From the NCBI RefSeq assembly GCF_025753855.1, contig NZ_JAOWPT010000015.1:1-64000 (forward strand): a stretch of DNA of 64,000 nt, in the 5' to 3' direction. Positions within the stretch are counted from its first letter, which is position 1. The number at the start of each line of letters is the position of its first letter. Under the pieces are notes generated by a model that did no database searches, was not told where the DNA came from, and worked only from the letters and a program-made list of their open reading frames with translations. This document shows positions 34,785-45,345 of the stretch, one piece after another. The DNA comes from Mesorhizobium sp. ZC-5 (GTDB lineage: Bacteria; Pseudomonadota; Alphaproteobacteria; Rhizobiales; Rhizobiaceae). Position numbers and translations under genes: made by a program.

Positions 34785-37700
34785 ATGACCATGTTCGACG
34801 TTGACCCCAAACAAATAGAAAGCCTCGAAGCCAAAGACCTAGTGCTGCTGCTGCGCCGTCTGCTGTATGCTGAGGCTCAGGCCGCTGGTGTCCCCCTGTC
34901 CGGGGTTTCGGTACCGCTGCAGATCACTGTATCTGATGGCGGCGAAGACGGTCGCATCGTATGGACGGGCGGCAAGAATTCAACTGACTTCCTTCCGGGG
35001 CGCAGCACCTTCTTCCAGTGCAAAGCCAGCAAGATCGGACGCGCTGGTTGGAAAAAGGAATGCTGGGACAAGTCGACTCATCGCAAAGGCCGAGCAAAAA
35101 AGCTCACTCCGGCTATGACTTCGATCATCGCCCAAGGCGGCTGCTATGTCGGGTTCACGACCGAAGCGCTCACCGGGGAGAAGCGTGACGACTACATCAC
35201 CGGCATGGAGGAAGCGGTGATCGAGGCTGGAGGTAATCCCACAAGGCTGAGAAAGATCGAGCTCTATGACGCAAACCAAATCGCACTCTGGGCCGCCCAT
35301 CATCCTGCGGTCGCCATCTGGCTATCCGAGAAGTCCCATGGACAATCGTTGGCAGGTTTCCAGACAGTTGAGGCATGGGGCACACAACCAGATTTCAGCA
35401 CCGAGTACGTCGAGGACGGCGATAGCCGCTACATCATCGGGACGGCCAAAGAGCGCGATCGTGGTGGCGACAACAAGGCGATCGCGAAAGTGGCATGGGA
35501 GCGCATCCTCTCGCATGTTGCTGAGCCTGGCCGGCTGGTGCGCGTGGTTGGAACCTCCGGCCTTGGCAAGAGCCGCTTCGTTTACGAGTCCCTCAGAGCG
35601 TCGTCGTCCCAACTAGCCGAGATGGTCCAATACCGCGGAGTCGTTGCCGAGTATAAGGCGGTGCCCACGACCTTGCTCTCGGTTGCGACCAAGCTGGCTG
35701 AAGACAGCAATCGAACCTTACTGGTGGTAGACGAGTGTCCGCGCGACGTCGCAATCGAACTCGGCAAACAAGCTGCGCGCGCCGGAAGTCTCCTTAGCGT
35801 CATCGCGATTGATACTGACGACCAGCCGCTCGAGGATAGCGAAACGAACCTTCATATTGCGCTTTCCCCTAGCAGTGCAGATCTCATCGGGAGCATCATC
35901 CGCAAAACGAACCCAACCCTCGACAAGAGCACGGTCGAGCGACTGCGCGAGCTCTGCGGCGGCTTCCCGCGATTTGGCATCCTGGCCGCAAAGAGTGTCG
36001 ATGCTGGAACATCGCTGTTCGAAACCGCGGATGACGTGATCAATCGCATTCTTGTGGGTGCGAAAATCGAAAACGCCGAGGAGGTGAGGGCCCTCCAATG
36101 CCTTAGCCTATTCGAGTCACTGTCGATCGCGGCGACTTCGCCGGTGGAATTGGATGTCGTCGCGACAGTGCTCGGACGGATGCCGGGCGATGCAATGTAC
36201 GAGCATCTGACCAAGGCACAGCAATTCGACATCGTCGGGCGAAAAGGCGATCGGCTCAGTGCTCAGCCTCTTCCAATCGCCGTCAAACTGGCGATGCGCC
36301 GGGTCGCCATGATGCGGCCGAGTCTGCTCGTTCGCTTTATCGCCGCAGCCAGCGACGAGCTTGCATTGGCCCTGCTTCGACGCTGTCGACACCTCGACAA
36401 GTCACCGGTGATCCTCGAAGTCGGCAACCTGCTTCTGAGCGACGATGATCTTCTGGGAAAAGACGATGCTATCCTGACACCTCGTGGCGCGGACCTGCTC
36501 GATGCCCTAGTCCATGTGTTGCCGGATCGTGTGGCCCAGCATCTCGACCACTTCGTACTCCCACTCGACGACGCTGTCTTGGCGGGAGCTAAGGGTGCGA
36601 GACGCAGTTTGGTGGAAGCAGCTGGCAAGCTGGTGTTCAGGCGTCGGTCCTTCGGCATCGCCGCGCGGCTGTTGATGCGACTAGGCGTCAACGAAAACGA
36701 AGACTGGTCGAACAATGCCACCGCGCTCTTCAAACAGCTATTTCAGCTCTATCTAAGCGGAACCGAGGTTCCGCCTCCTGACCGGTACGCCATTCTCGAT
36801 GAGGGTCTGGCGAGCGACGACCTCGCCACCGTGAACCTGTGTGTCGAGGCGTTGGCCAGCGTTTTCAGCAGCGACGTGATCCGGTTGGGAGACTACGGCG
36901 AGATCGGGTCCTCCCCGCCTTTGAAGGACTGGACGCCCGAGACGTACGATGAAATTCACGACTTTTATCGCGACGGCCTCCGACGGCTGGCCTCAATCCG
37001 CCAGAAGCACCCCGAGCTTGCCGAGCGTTGCGAGGATATCCTGGCGAAGTCGGCGAGGCTCATGCTTAGTACCGGCATTTACAAGGAGTACGCCGACGTC
37101 GTCTCCACAATCGCGAGCGAAAAGGGTGGCTGGCCGGATGCCATCGAAAGTGTTGGCGACTGGCTATACTTTGACCGCACGGACACGGGTAGCGAACGCG
37201 CCGCGTTCGTGCGGGAACTTTATGACCGCCTTTTTCCATACGAGCCGATCGATCGGGCCATTCTGTTCACCAAGTTCTGGCAATCGGATATTCGCGATCC
37301 GGATTTGCGATATGCTGACGAGGACCGAGACTACGACTACTCGCAACGCGCAGCACGCGAGGTCGCCCGTGAGATCTCCGCCAGCCCGGAGCTGACGTTA
37401 GCAGCGGTCCGCCGTATGGTAGTGATGGACCTCAGGACAATCTATCCCTTCGCCGATGAGCTGGGCGAGAAAGCTGGTAACCGCGAAGAGGCGTTCCACA
37501 CGGCACTGGAGGCTGTCGCGGAGTCCAATGGCAGCATACAAATGCTGCGGGGCCTGCTACACGGGATCGATCTCGTCGATTCAGCGATGGCCGACAAGTG
37601 TCTCGCTGAAGCATCGCGCCGCCTGACCGGAACCAAACAATCGATAATCAACCTCCACTCGGCCTTGTCTAAGCAGGACCGTGCGCGGCTCGATTTGGCG

Positions 37701-38639
37701 ATCGCCGACCTGAACTCTGGGCGTATTGCGCCCGTGGACTACGCCTATCTCTCCTATGGTCGCGGGCTGGATAACTTGCCGCCTGAGGACGTGGCTGTTC
37801 TACTGCGCGCCCTGGCTGAGCGGGGAAGCGATGGCGTCTGGACCGCGCTCGAAGTGGCAATGATGTATCGTTACGGAGAACCGGCACCCGTCGCACATGC
37901 GCACGAAATCGCTGCGCTACTCGTCCTGCCAGACCTCGCCGAGCACGCGCGCGAGCGGCGACGGGACTCGCACACATTCAACAGTCTGGTCGATCGGGTA
38001 CGCTCCTCGATCGGTATCAGCGAGCGGTTCGCCGAAGGCCTTGCCCAACAGTTGGTGAGGCTAACGCAGAGCACGGACTACAACCTTGTTCACACACTGG
38101 TCGATGCGATGCGTCATGTCGTCGAAGTGCTCGTTGCGGTCAAGCCGGTAACGATCTGGAGTCACATTGCGCGGTTCTTCGAAACGGCGACCCCGATCGA
38201 ACGTGGCCGGCTCAAGCAAATGATCGGTCCGGATCGCGATCGCTTCGATCGAACCAGGCATACCGGACCCGGCCCTCTGTTCGGGGTCCCTCAGGACCCT
38301 ATCCTGAAATGGGCCGACGAAGCGGCGGATCGACCCCCGTTGCTGATCGACTTCTTCCCCATCCTCAGCGACTCCGACGACGGTGTCCGGGAATGGCACC
38401 CTGCGCTTGAGGCCATCGCGACGCGTTACGGCACGCAGGAAGCGTTCCTAAAGGCCCTTAGTGGTCGCATGCGCCCGTCGTCATGGTCTGGTTCAATCGT
38501 GCCGTTACTCGAAGTTTATCTGGCCCCGCTTGAAAACTGGTACAAGCATCCCGTCCGTGAACTCGCGAAGTGGGCAAAAAGCATGCACCAAAGCCTCGAG
38601 GTTCAAATCGAGCGAGAGCAACAGTACGATGATAGTTAA
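34785..38639 (+). CDS. PD-(D/E)XK nuclease - STAND NTPase fusion, Avs-like
   Basis: A 1284-residue protein. Residues 10-185 look like a restriction-endonuclease domain: DGGEDG at 51-56 and FFQCKAS with QCK at 78-80 give the D...QxK arrangement of Mrr-like nucleases. Next comes a NTPase domain with Walker A VGTSGLGKSRF (256-263), Walker B TLLVVDEC (about 312-318), and a helical lid with LRELCGGFPRFGILAAK. From about residue 450 to the end the sequence is helical and repeat-like (TPR/HEAT type). Effector, STAND NTPase and sensor repeats in that order, and this length, are the layout of Avs antiviral proteins. The start is uncertain: GTG 34779, ATG 34785 and ATG 34791 are in frame and none has a clear ribosome site. 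Confidence 0.75.
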   Translation: MTMFDVDPKQIESLEAKDLVLLLRRLLYAEAQAAGVPLSGVSVPLQITVSDGGEDGRIVWTGGKNSTDFLPGRSTFFQCKASKIGRAGWKKECWDKSTHRKGRAKKLTPAMTSIIAQGGCYVGFTTEALTGEKRDDYITGMEEAVIEAGGNPTRLRKIELYDANQIALWAAHHPAVAIWLSEKSHGQSLAGFQTVEAWGTQPDFSTEYVEDGDSRYIIGTAKERDRGGDNKAIAKVAWERILSHVAEPGRLVRVVGTSGLGKSRFVYESLRASSSQLAEMVQYRGVVAEYKAVPTTLLSVATKLAEDSNRTLLVVDECPRDVAIELGKQAARAGSLLSVIAIDTDDQPLEDSETNLHIALSPSSADLIGSIIRKTNPTLDKSTVERLRELCGGFPRFGILAAKSVDAGTSLFETADDVINRILVGAKIENAEEVRALQCLSLFESLSIAATSPVELDVVATVLGRMPGDAMYEHLTKAQQFDIVGRKGDRLSAQPLPIAVKLAMRRVAMMRPSLLVRFIAAASDELALALLRRCRHLDKSPVILEVGNLLLSDDDLLGKDDAILTPRGADLLDALVHVLPDRVAQHLDHFVLPLDDAVLAGAKGARRSLVEAAGKLVFRRRSFGIAARLLMRLGVNENEDWSNNATALFKQLFQLYLSGTEVPPPDRYAILDEGLASDDLATVNLCVEALASVFSSDVIRLGDYGEIGSSPPLKDWTPETYDEIHDFYRDGLRRLASIRQKHPELAERCEDILAKSARLMLSTGIYKEYADVVSTIASEKGGWPDAIESVGDWLYFDRTDTGSERAAFVRELYDRLFPYEPIDRAILFTKFWQSDIRDPDLRYADEDRDYDYSQRAAREVAREISASPELTLAAVRRMVVMDLRTIYPFADELGEKAGNREEAFHTALEAVAESNGSIQMLRGLLHGIDLVDSAMADKCLAEASRRLTGTKQSIINLHSALSKQDRARLDLAIADLNSGRIAPVDYAYLSYGRGLDNLPPEDVAVLLRALAERGSDGVWTALEVAMMYRYGEPAPVAHAHEIAALLVLPDLAEHARERRRDSHTFNSLVDRVRSSIGISERFAEGLAQQLVRLTQSTDYNLVHTLVDAMRHVVEVLVAVKPVTIWSHIARFFETATPIERGRLKQMIGPDRDRFDRTRHTGPGPLFGVPQDPILKWADEAADRPPLLIDFFPILSDSDDGVREWHPALEAIATRYGTQEAFLKALSGRMRPSSWSGSIVPLLEVYLAPLENWYKHPVRELAKWAKSMHQSLEVQIEREQQYDDS

Positions 38640-38808
38640 AACACGCTTCCACAACAGCATAGACAGCTTGTGGCAATGAAAGGGCGGTGGCTAGCTCACC
38701 TGCGCACGGCCGCCTAACGCCAATCCAACCATACCCCCAATTGAAGGTCCGCAATTCAATTGACGGAGGCCGGAAGCGGCCAGTCTCCTTGCGGCCCCAT
38801 AGCGGCCC

Positions 38809-39012
38809 TCAAAGAAACCGCTCTCCATACTCGCGATGCTCGTAGCAGAACCACTTCGATATGCCCTTGCCGCCGCGGGCAAAACCGAAGGCACCCCACT
38901 TCTTGCAGCCTGGATGCTCGCAATAGTGGTCAATAATGCCAACCGGATTCCGATCGGTGGTCTCCGGGTAGCGCTTCGAAGGATGCGCAACCGGATTTGC
39001 CAACTCGTTCAT
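38809..39012 (-). CDS. Small zinc-finger-like protein
   Basis: A 67-residue protein with HYCEHPGCKKWGAF and WFCYEHREYG, a C-x4-C ... C-x2-H set that could bind one zinc. Short proteins like this are often annotated as hypothetical in rhizobia. It starts ten bases after the end of the gene before it and is last in a three-gene minus-strand set divergent from imuA. ATG at 39012 with a weak site (CCGGAA). Confidence 0.6.
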   Translation of the reverse strand: MNELANPVAHPSKRYPETTDRNPVGIIDHYCEHPGCKKWGAFGFARGGKGISKWFCYEHREYGERFL

Positions 39013-39022
39013 TTCCGGTCGA

Positions 39023-39355
39023 TCATGTCGCCGGGGCCGGTGGCCGATACGGCGTTCTTTGCATTTCGGCGTAGGCAGGCATGAACCGGTCGAAGTCGTG
39101 CGCCGCAATCTCGATCAGCGGCAGGACCCGGGTTTCGATGATCGCAAGGAGTTCATCCGGCATTTCCTCCAGGGAAAGCCAGTCGGTGTTGTAGACAGCC
39201 GTGCTCTCGACGGTCCTGTCCCAGCAGCCGTATTCCTCGACGAGATGGTCAAGCCAAGACTGCCAATCGATATCTGGATTGTCGCGACGCCAGCGATTGA
39301 TGCCGGCAAGGGCTTTTGCCGCCTCCTCGGGCGTTCTCATCACGCTGAATGACAT
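39023..39355 (-). CDS. Hypothetical protein (middle gene of set divergent from imuA)
   Basis: A 110-residue soluble protein, MSFSVMRTPEEAAKALAG followed by WRRDNPDIDWQSWLDHLVEEYG and a helical C-terminus. It has no family I recognise. Acidic and helical with many Trp. The ATG at 39355 lies 11 bases after GGGAGG. It sits 31 bases after the preceding small gene and ten before the zinc-finger-like gene, so the three probably form one transcript. Confidence 0.6.
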   Translation of the reverse strand: MSFSVMRTPEEAAKALAGINRWRRDNPDIDWQSWLDHLVEEYGCWDRTVESTAVYNTDWLSLEEMPDELLAIIETRVLPLIEIAAHDFDRFMPAYAEMQRTPYRPPAPAT

Positions 39356-39386
39356 TTTCCGAACCACCTCCCAGGAGCGGGAATCC

Positions 39387-39797
39387 CTACGCGCGAAGCT
39401 TCCGCATCTCCCACTCCTTTTCGAACTGGGATGGCGTCAGCCCGCGAGCGAAAGCCTCTGATGCCGCCATGATCTTCTCCCGGCGGGCATCTGCCTCCGG
39501 GTCGACCAGTTCCAAATCAGCCGACTGTGAACGCTTTTCCTCTGGCCAGTCGCGGCAACAGGCCGCTGCCGCCGCTTCATCGGCCTCATCCCAGACATGC
39601 AAGAATTCGAAGTCCTCGTCGTCGGGATATGTCTCGTCGTCAGGGAAACCTGCGTCATCCCAACCCTCAACCGCAAATCTGGCTTCGGCCGCGCGCTCGG
39701 CAGAGATGCCAGCCTTGTCAAACACGGCCCGTGCCGCAGCCAACCCACGGGCGATCTCGGCGGCGCTGGCACCGGGTACGGTGATCCTGATGTCCAT
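39387..39797 (-). CDS. Hypothetical acidic protein, divergent from imuA
   Basis: A 136-residue, very acidic protein: an N-terminal strand-helix unit (MDIRITVPGASAAEIARGLA), an Asp-rich middle (PDDETYPDDEDFEFLHVWDE), and a C-terminal helix with ARGLTPSQFEKEWEMRKL. The family is unknown to me. AGGAG lies six bases before the ATG at 39797. Its start is 38 bases from a LexA-type box shared with imuA, so it may be SOS-induced. Confidence 0.6.
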   Translation of the reverse strand: MDIRITVPGASAAEIARGLAAARAVFDKAGISAERAAEARFAVEGWDDAGFPDDETYPDDEDFEFLHVWDEADEAAAAACCRDWPEEKRSQSADLELVDPEADARREKIMAASEAFARGLTPSQFEKEWEMRKLRA

Positions 39798-39834
39798 TAT
39801 CAACTCCTAAGATATTGACTCTCGATGTTGTCAG

Positions 39835-39849
39835 GAACAAATAGGGAAC
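39835..39849. promoter_or_regulatory. LexA-type SOS box between imuA and the small-gene set
   Basis: GAAC-AAATAGG-GAAC matches the alphaproteobacterial LexA site GTTC-N7-GTTC read on the other strand. It lies 31 bases before imuA and 38 bases before the divergent gene. One box could control both transcripts. Confidence 0.85.
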
Positions 39850-39879
39850 ATACAACAGGCCGGGCGAGTTGAAAAGGGC

Positions 39880-40641
39880 ATGCGTGGTGCCGAGAACCAT
39901 TCCATTATCGAAGCTCTGCAGGAGCAGATTCGAAACCTTGAAGGCGGCAAGGGCCATCGCCGGGCCGTGCTTCCCTTCGGAATCGAAGAACTGGACCGAC
40001 GTCTTCCCCAAGGCGGACTGACGCTCGGCGCACTGCATGAGGTGGCAGGTGGCGGCAACGGCGCGCTCGATGGCGCGGCCGCGGCGCTATTTGCCGCTGG
40101 AATCGCGGCACGAACGCGCGGCAAGGTTTTGTGGTGCGTGACGCGGCCGGATCTGTTCGCGCCCGCGATCGCCCAAGCCGGGCTACCTCCGGACCGTGTG
40201 ATCTATGTCGAAGCAGGCGACGAGAAATCGGTTCTGGCCTGTTTCGAAGAAGGGCTTCGGCACGTCGGCTTGGGCGCGGTTGTGGCGGAAGTGGCGCGCC
40301 TTTCGATGACGTCGTCGCGACGATTGCAGCTTGCCGCCGAAAGATCCGGTGCAATCGGCATCGCCATCCGTCGCTGGCGTCGCCAGGTTGAGGCCACCGA
40401 TTTCGGGCAGCCGACGGCTTCGGTCACCCGTTGGCGGGTATCAGTTCTGCCGTCACGACCGCTTCCCGTCCCAGGTATCGGGCGTGCGCGATGGCAGCTT
40501 GAACTGATCCGCAGTCGTACCGGCGAAACCCTCGATCTTGAAGTGGAAGCCTGTGATGCCAAGGGTCGTCTCGCTCTTCCTTCCAAGCTGGTCGACCGAC
40601 CGGCTCAGAAGGAAATTGGGCGTCGCCTCGCTTCCGCCTGA
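39880..40641 (+). CDS. imuA: ImuA, mutagenesis accessory protein
   Basis: A 253-residue RecA-fold-related protein. The ImuA pattern is VLPFGIEELDRRLPQGGLTLGALHEVAG, with GLGAVVAEVARLSMTSSRRLQLAAERSG later. The P-loop position lacks the GK[ST] of RecA, as is common in this family. With ImuB and DnaE2 it performs error-prone bypass synthesis after DNA damage. It is first in the cassette, behind the SOS box, and overlaps imuB by 86 bases. Confidence 0.92.
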   Translation: MRGAENHSIIEALQEQIRNLEGGKGHRRAVLPFGIEELDRRLPQGGLTLGALHEVAGGGNGALDGAAAALFAAGIAARTRGKVLWCVTRPDLFAPAIAQAGLPPDRVIYVEAGDEKSVLACFEEGLRHVGLGAVVAEVARLSMTSSRRLQLAAERSGAIGIAIRRWRRQVEATDFGQPTASVTRWRVSVLPSRPLPVPGIGRARWQLELIRSRTGETLDLEVEACDAKGRLALPSKLVDRPAQKEIGRRLASA

Positions 40642-42079
40642 TAAGCCTTTGGTGCTTGTGGGGCGGGATGGGCAGCGACGGGTGGTGGTTTCTGCCGACC
40701 GCACCGCATTTGACGCAGGTCTGCGGGTTGGCATGCCCGCGACGAAAGCGAAGGCATTGGTGCCTGACTTGATTGTCATGGACGCCGAGCCCGCAGCCGA
40801 TGCCGATGCATTGGATCGGCTCGCTTTGTGGGCGCTGCGGCGCTATGCGCCCGTGGTCGCTGCCGACCCTCCCAACGGCTTGGTGATCGACACCACAGGG
40901 GCCGACCATCTTCACGGCGGCGAACAGGCGATGCTGGCGGATTTGGTCGCACGATGCGGCAGCGCCGGATTGGCAGCACGAGCAGCGATCGCCGATACCT
41001 GGGGGGCGGCCCATGCCGTGGCGCGCTTCGTCAGGCGACCAACCAGCCTGGTTCTTTCAGGCGGTATTAGCACCGCACTTGCCGACCTGCCGATCGCAGC
41101 CCTTCGGCTGCCGCATGAGATCGTCGACAGTTTGCGCGTTCTCGGCTTCGAGCGGATCGGCGAGGTCATGGCGCTGCCGCGGGCCCCGCTGACACTGCGC
41201 TTTGGCCCCGAACTCGGGCGGCGTCTCGATCAGGCTTTGGGCCAACTCGCTGAACCCATCGACCCACTGCGGCAGCCGGATGCGATCGAGGTCCGCCGAG
41301 CGTTCGGCGAGCCGATCAGTGCCGCCGAGACGATCGCACAATACATCGGCAAACTCGTCGAAGGACTGTGCCGTGAACTGGAGGCGAAAGGACAAGGTGC
41401 GCGACGCCTCGATCTCCTTTTGCATCGGGTCGACAACCGTATTGAGGCAATCCGCATCGGTACGGCATTGCCCGTTCGTGACGCCAAGCGCCTGACGCGT
41501 TTGCTGTGCGATAGGATCGAGAAGATCGATCCGGGTTTCGGCATCGAACTGATGCGGCTGGCAGCACCCTTGGCTGAACCGCTTTTCGCGAAGCAGACAA
41601 TTTCGTCCCTGATCGAAGAACCCGAGGTCGAGATTTCCGGGTTGATCGATACGCTCTCCAATCGCGTCGGCGAAGAGCACCTCTACCGTTTCGCGCCGGT
41701 CGCTAGCGACGTTCCCGAACGCTCGGTCAGGCGGGTAGCACCCGCCGCGCCCAACGTCGGAGAATCCTGGCCGGATCATTGGCCGCGGCCAGCACGGCTG
41801 CTTCCATTGCCAGAGCCGATCGAGGCATTGGCGTTGCTGCCTGACCATCCCCCCGCAAGCTTCACCTGGCGCGGCATCCGCCGCCGCGTCAGGCGCGCCG
41901 ATGGCCCTGAGCGCGTCTTCGGCGAGTGGTGGAAACGCGACGCGGAATTGGAAGCCGTTCGCGATTATTTTCAGGTCGAGGACGATGGGGGAGAGCGTTT
42001 CTGGATTTATCGCGCCGGCGACGGCGAAGATGCGGCAACCGGATCGCACCGCTGGTTCCTGCATGGAATCTTCGGATGA
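40556..42079 (+). CDS. imuB: ImuB, Y-family polymerase-like protein
   Basis: A 507-residue DinB-like protein. It begins [18 protein letters not shown], then [26 protein letters not shown] and [16 protein letters not shown]. ImuB proteins lack the acidic triad of active Y-family polymerases and act as hubs joining the beta clamp, ImuA and DnaE2. The C-terminal region ([28 protein letters not shown]) is the usual ImuB tail. The ATG at 40556 follows GGAAG. Its stop overlaps the dnaE2 start. Confidence 0.92.
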   Translation: MPRVVSLFLPSWSTDRLRRKLGVASLPPDKPLVLVGRDGQRRVVVSADRTAFDAGLRVGMPATKAKALVPDLIVMDAEPAADADALDRLALWALRRYAPVVAADPPNGLVIDTTGADHLHGGEQAMLADLVARCGSAGLAARAAIADTWGAAHAVARFVRRPTSLVLSGGISTALADLPIAALRLPHEIVDSLRVLGFERIGEVMALPRAPLTLRFGPELGRRLDQALGQLAEPIDPLRQPDAIEVRRAFGEPISAAETIAQYIGKLVEGLCRELEAKGQGARRLDLLLHRVDNRIEAIRIGTALPVRDAKRLTRLLCDRIEKIDPGFGIELMRLAAPLAEPLFAKQTISSLIEEPEVEISGLIDTLSNRVGEEHLYRFAPVASDVPERSVRRVAPAAPNVGESWPDHWPRPARLLPLPEPIEALALLPDHPPASFTWRGIRRRVRRADGPERVFGEWWKRDAELEAVRDYFQVEDDGGERFWIYRAGDGEDAATGSHRWFLHGIFG

Positions 42080-45000
42080 CGACCCATCGTTATGTCGAGC
42101 TGCAATGCACGTCGCACTTCTCGTTTCTGCGCGGTGCGAGTTCGTGTGAGGAATTGTTTGCACAGGCCGCGGTGATGGAAATGTCAGCACTTGCCGTTGT
42201 CGACCGCAACAGTCTTGCTGGCATCGTTCGCGCCCATGAGGCGGCAAGGACCACGGGTGTCAGGCTTGTCGTCGGATGTCGCCTCGACCTTGTCGAAGAC
42301 ATTTCTCTGCTGGTCTACCCAACTGACCGCGCTGCCTATTCTCGCCTCTGCCGGCTGCTTTCGCTCGGCAAGAAACGGGCGGGCAAAGCCAAATGCACAC
42401 TGCATTGGGAGGACGTCGTTGCCTACGGCGAAGGATTGATCGCCATCCTCATTCCGCATCAGCCGGACGACAACTGCGCTTTTTGGCTTCGCCGTCTGGG
42501 GGAGGCTTTCGGCGACCGTGCCTATTTGGCGCTGACGCTCCGCCGTCGCCCGAACGACCAGCTCAGGATCCACCAACTGTCCAACCTCGCTGTGATGGCT
42601 GGTGTGCCGACGGTCGTCACCAACGATGTGCTGTTTCATGTTCCGCAACGCCGCATGCTGCAGGATGTCGTGACTTGCGTCAGGCACAACTGCACCATCG
42701 ACGATGCCGGATTCCGGCGCGAGCGCCATGCCGATCGCTACCTCAAGCCGTCCGACGAGATGGCGCGCCTGTTCAGCCGCTATCCGGAAGCTCTGGCTCG
42801 GACACGCGAAATCGCCGACCGCTGCCGCTTTTCGCTTGATGAGTTGAAGTATCAATATCCCGAGGAGCGGACGTTTCTCGAACTGACCCCACAACAGGCG
42901 CTGGAAAAGCTCACCTGGGAAGGCGCAGCAGAACGCTATCCTGAAGGCTTGCCGGACAAGGTCGTCGCGTCACTGAAGCATGAACTGCAACTGATCGAAC
43001 GGCTGGAATACGCACCGTACTTCTTGACGGTCAATTCGATCGTGCGATTTGCTCGCAGGCAGGACATCCTGTGCCAAGGTCGCGGATCGGCCGCCAACAG
43101 CGCAGTCTGTTTCGTGCTCGGCATCACCTCGATCGACCCAGACATCAACGATCTTTTGTTTGAGCGCTTCGTGTCGGAGGAACGCAGGGAACCTCCCGAC
43201 ATCGATGTCGATTTCGAGCACGAGCGGCGCGAGATCGTCATGCAATGGGTGTTCGACACCTATGGACGGGATCACGCAGCCCTTTGTTCCACCGTGATCC
43301 GCTATCGTGCTAAGGGCGCATTGCGCGATGTCGGCAAGGCACTCGGTCTGCCCGAGGACCTGATCAAGATGCTGTCATCGCAGGTCTGGGGCTGGTCGGA
43401 AGAAGGCGTCGAGCCGAAGCACGCGGAGGATCTTAATCTCAATCTCGGTGATCGCCGTCTTCGGCTGGCGCTCGATCTGGCGCGGCAACTGATGGGTGCA
43501 CCCCGGCACCTTTCGCAGCATCCGGGTGGCTTTGTGTTGACCCACGATCGTCTCGACGACCTGGTTCCGATCGAACCGGCCGCGATGAAGGACCGCCAGG
43601 TCATCGAATGGGACAAGGACGACATCGACGCGCTGCGTTTCATGAAGGTCGACTGCCTGGCGCTCGGCATGCTGTCATGCATGAAACGTTCGTTTGATCT
43701 CCTGGCGCAGCACAAGGGCGTCGCGCACGATCTGGCGACTATCCCGCAGGAAGACCCAACGACCTACGCGATGATCCGCAAGGCTGACACACTCGGCGTC
43801 TTCCAGATCGAATCCCGGGCACAGATGTCGATGCTGCCGCGCATGAAGCCACGAACCTTTTACGACCTGGTCATCGAGGTTGCCATCGTCCGGCCCGGCC
43901 CGATCCAGGGCGACATGGTCCATCCCTACCTTCGTCGTCGCGAGGGCAAAGAAGAAATCCACTATCCGAAGCCAGAGCTCGAAAAGGTGCTCGGCAAGAC
44001 GCTGGGTGTCCCGCTGTTCCAGGAGCAGGCCATGCGCGTCGCGATCGAATGCGCCGGCTTTACTCCGGGTGAAGCCGACCAACTCCGAAAATCGATGGCG
44101 ACCTTCAAATTCACTGGCGGTGTCTCGAAGTTTGGTGCCAAGCTTATCGCCGGGATGATCGCCAACGGCTATGAGCGTGAATTTGCCGAAAAGACGTTCA
44201 GGCAACTCGAAGGATTCGGGTCCTATGGATTTCCCGAAAGCCATGCGGCGTCCTTCGCACTGATCGCCTACGCTTCGTCATGGATGAAATGCCATCACCC
44301 CGACGTCTTCTGCGCCGCACTCCTCAATGCGCAGCCGATGGGGTTTTACGCGCCAGCCCAGATCGTGCGAGACGCGCGCGAGCACGGTGTCGATGTTCGC
44401 CCGGTGTGCGTCAACACCTCCCGTTGGGACTGCACGTTGGAACCGACTGGAGATGATAATAGCTTCGCGGTTCGCCTGGGGCTGCGAATGGTCCGCTGCC
44501 TCACCAACGACGATGCCGCCACCATCGTCGCGGCGCGCGCCGATGTGCCATTTGCGTCCGTCGACGATCTCTGGCGTCGTGCTGCTGTCCGAACTGCTTC
44601 CCTGGTGCAATTGGCCGAAGCTGATGCGTTTCGTCCGTCGCGGGGGCTGGCCCGTCGCGAGGCGCTTTGGGCAATCAAGGCGTTGAGGGACGAGCCGTTG
44701 CCGCTGTTTGCCGCGGCCTCGGCCCGGGAGGCGGCTGTGCCTGAACTTGACGAGCCTGCAGTTCCGTTGCGGCCAATGACGGCGGGTGGCGAAGTCGTGG
44801 AAGACTATGGACATGTGGGGCTGACGTTGCGGGCGCATCCGGTGAGTTTTCTTCGCGGCGACCTTACGCAACGCCGTATCGTAAGCTGTGCCGCGGCGAT
44901 GCGGGCACGCGACGGGCAATGGCTGGAGGCTGCGGGCCTCGTCCTTGTCAGGCAGCGCCCGGGATCCGCCAAGGGCGTCATGTTCATCACCATAGAAGAC

Positions 45001-45345
45001 GAGACTGGCATCGCCAATCTCGTCATCTGGCCACAGGTTTTCGAGAAGAACCGTCGAACGATTCTTGGATCGAGCATGCTGTCGGTCCGCGGCCGCATCC
45101 AGCGCGAAGGTGACGTTGTCCATCTGGTCGCTCGGCATCTCAAGGACCTGTCGGGAGAACTTGCCAGTGTTGGAGAACGTGATGCAGGGTTCCGGCTCCC
45201 CCACGGCAGCGGTGACGAATTTCATCATGGCAGCCCGACACCGGATTCACGCGGATTGCCGTCAAGGGGCACGAAACCGCGCGACATTTACATTCCTGAT
45301 CTGCACATCGACACGATCAGGGTAAAGCCGAGGGATTTCCATTGA
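42076..45345 (+). CDS. dnaE2: Error-prone DNA polymerase III alpha subunit DnaE2
   Basis: A 1089-residue C-family polymerase, the usual length of DnaE2 and shorter than replicative DnaE1. The N-terminal PHP domain begins [18 protein letters not shown]. Palm motifs are visible: [18 protein letters not shown], and [12 protein letters not shown] with the catalytic aspartates. The OB-fold region ([20 protein letters not shown]) is near the end. It performs mutagenic gap-filling and bypass synthesis with ImuA and ImuB. The ATG overlaps the imuB stop (ATGA). Confidence 0.95.
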   Translation: MTTHRYVELQCTSHFSFLRGASSCEELFAQAAVMEMSALAVVDRNSLAGIVRAHEAARTTGVRLVVGCRLDLVEDISLLVYPTDRAAYSRLCRLLSLGKKRAGKAKCTLHWEDVVAYGEGLIAILIPHQPDDNCAFWLRRLGEAFGDRAYLALTLRRRPNDQLRIHQLSNLAVMAGVPTVVTNDVLFHVPQRRMLQDVVTCVRHNCTIDDAGFRRERHADRYLKPSDEMARLFSRYPEALARTREIADRCRFSLDELKYQYPEERTFLELTPQQALEKLTWEGAAERYPEGLPDKVVASLKHELQLIERLEYAPYFLTVNSIVRFARRQDILCQGRGSAANSAVCFVLGITSIDPDINDLLFERFVSEERREPPDIDVDFEHERREIVMQWVFDTYGRDHAALCSTVIRYRAKGALRDVGKALGLPEDLIKMLSSQVWGWSEEGVEPKHAEDLNLNLGDRRLRLALDLARQLMGAPRHLSQHPGGFVLTHDRLDDLVPIEPAAMKDRQVIEWDKDDIDALRFMKVDCLALGMLSCMKRSFDLLAQHKGVAHDLATIPQEDPTTYAMIRKADTLGVFQIESRAQMSMLPRMKPRTFYDLVIEVAIVRPGPIQGDMVHPYLRRREGKEEIHYPKPELEKVLGKTLGVPLFQEQAMRVAIECAGFTPGEADQLRKSMATFKFTGGVSKFGAKLIAGMIANGYEREFAEKTFRQLEGFGSYGFPESHAASFALIAYASSWMKCHHPDVFCAALLNAQPMGFYAPAQIVRDAREHGVDVRPVCVNTSRWDCTLEPTGDDNSFAVRLGLRMVRCLTNDDAATIVAARADVPFASVDDLWRRAAVRTASLVQLAEADAFRPSRGLARREALWAIKALRDEPLPLFAAASAREAAVPELDEPAVPLRPMTAGGEVVEDYGHVGLTLRAHPVSFLRGDLTQRRIVSCAAAMRARDGQWLEAAGLVLVRQRPGSAKGVMFITIEDETGIANLVIWPQVFEKNRRTILGSSMLSVRGRIQREGDVVHLVARHLKDLSGELASVGERDAGFRLPHGSGDEFHHGSPTPDSRGLPSRGTKPRDIYIPDLHIDTIRVKPRDFH

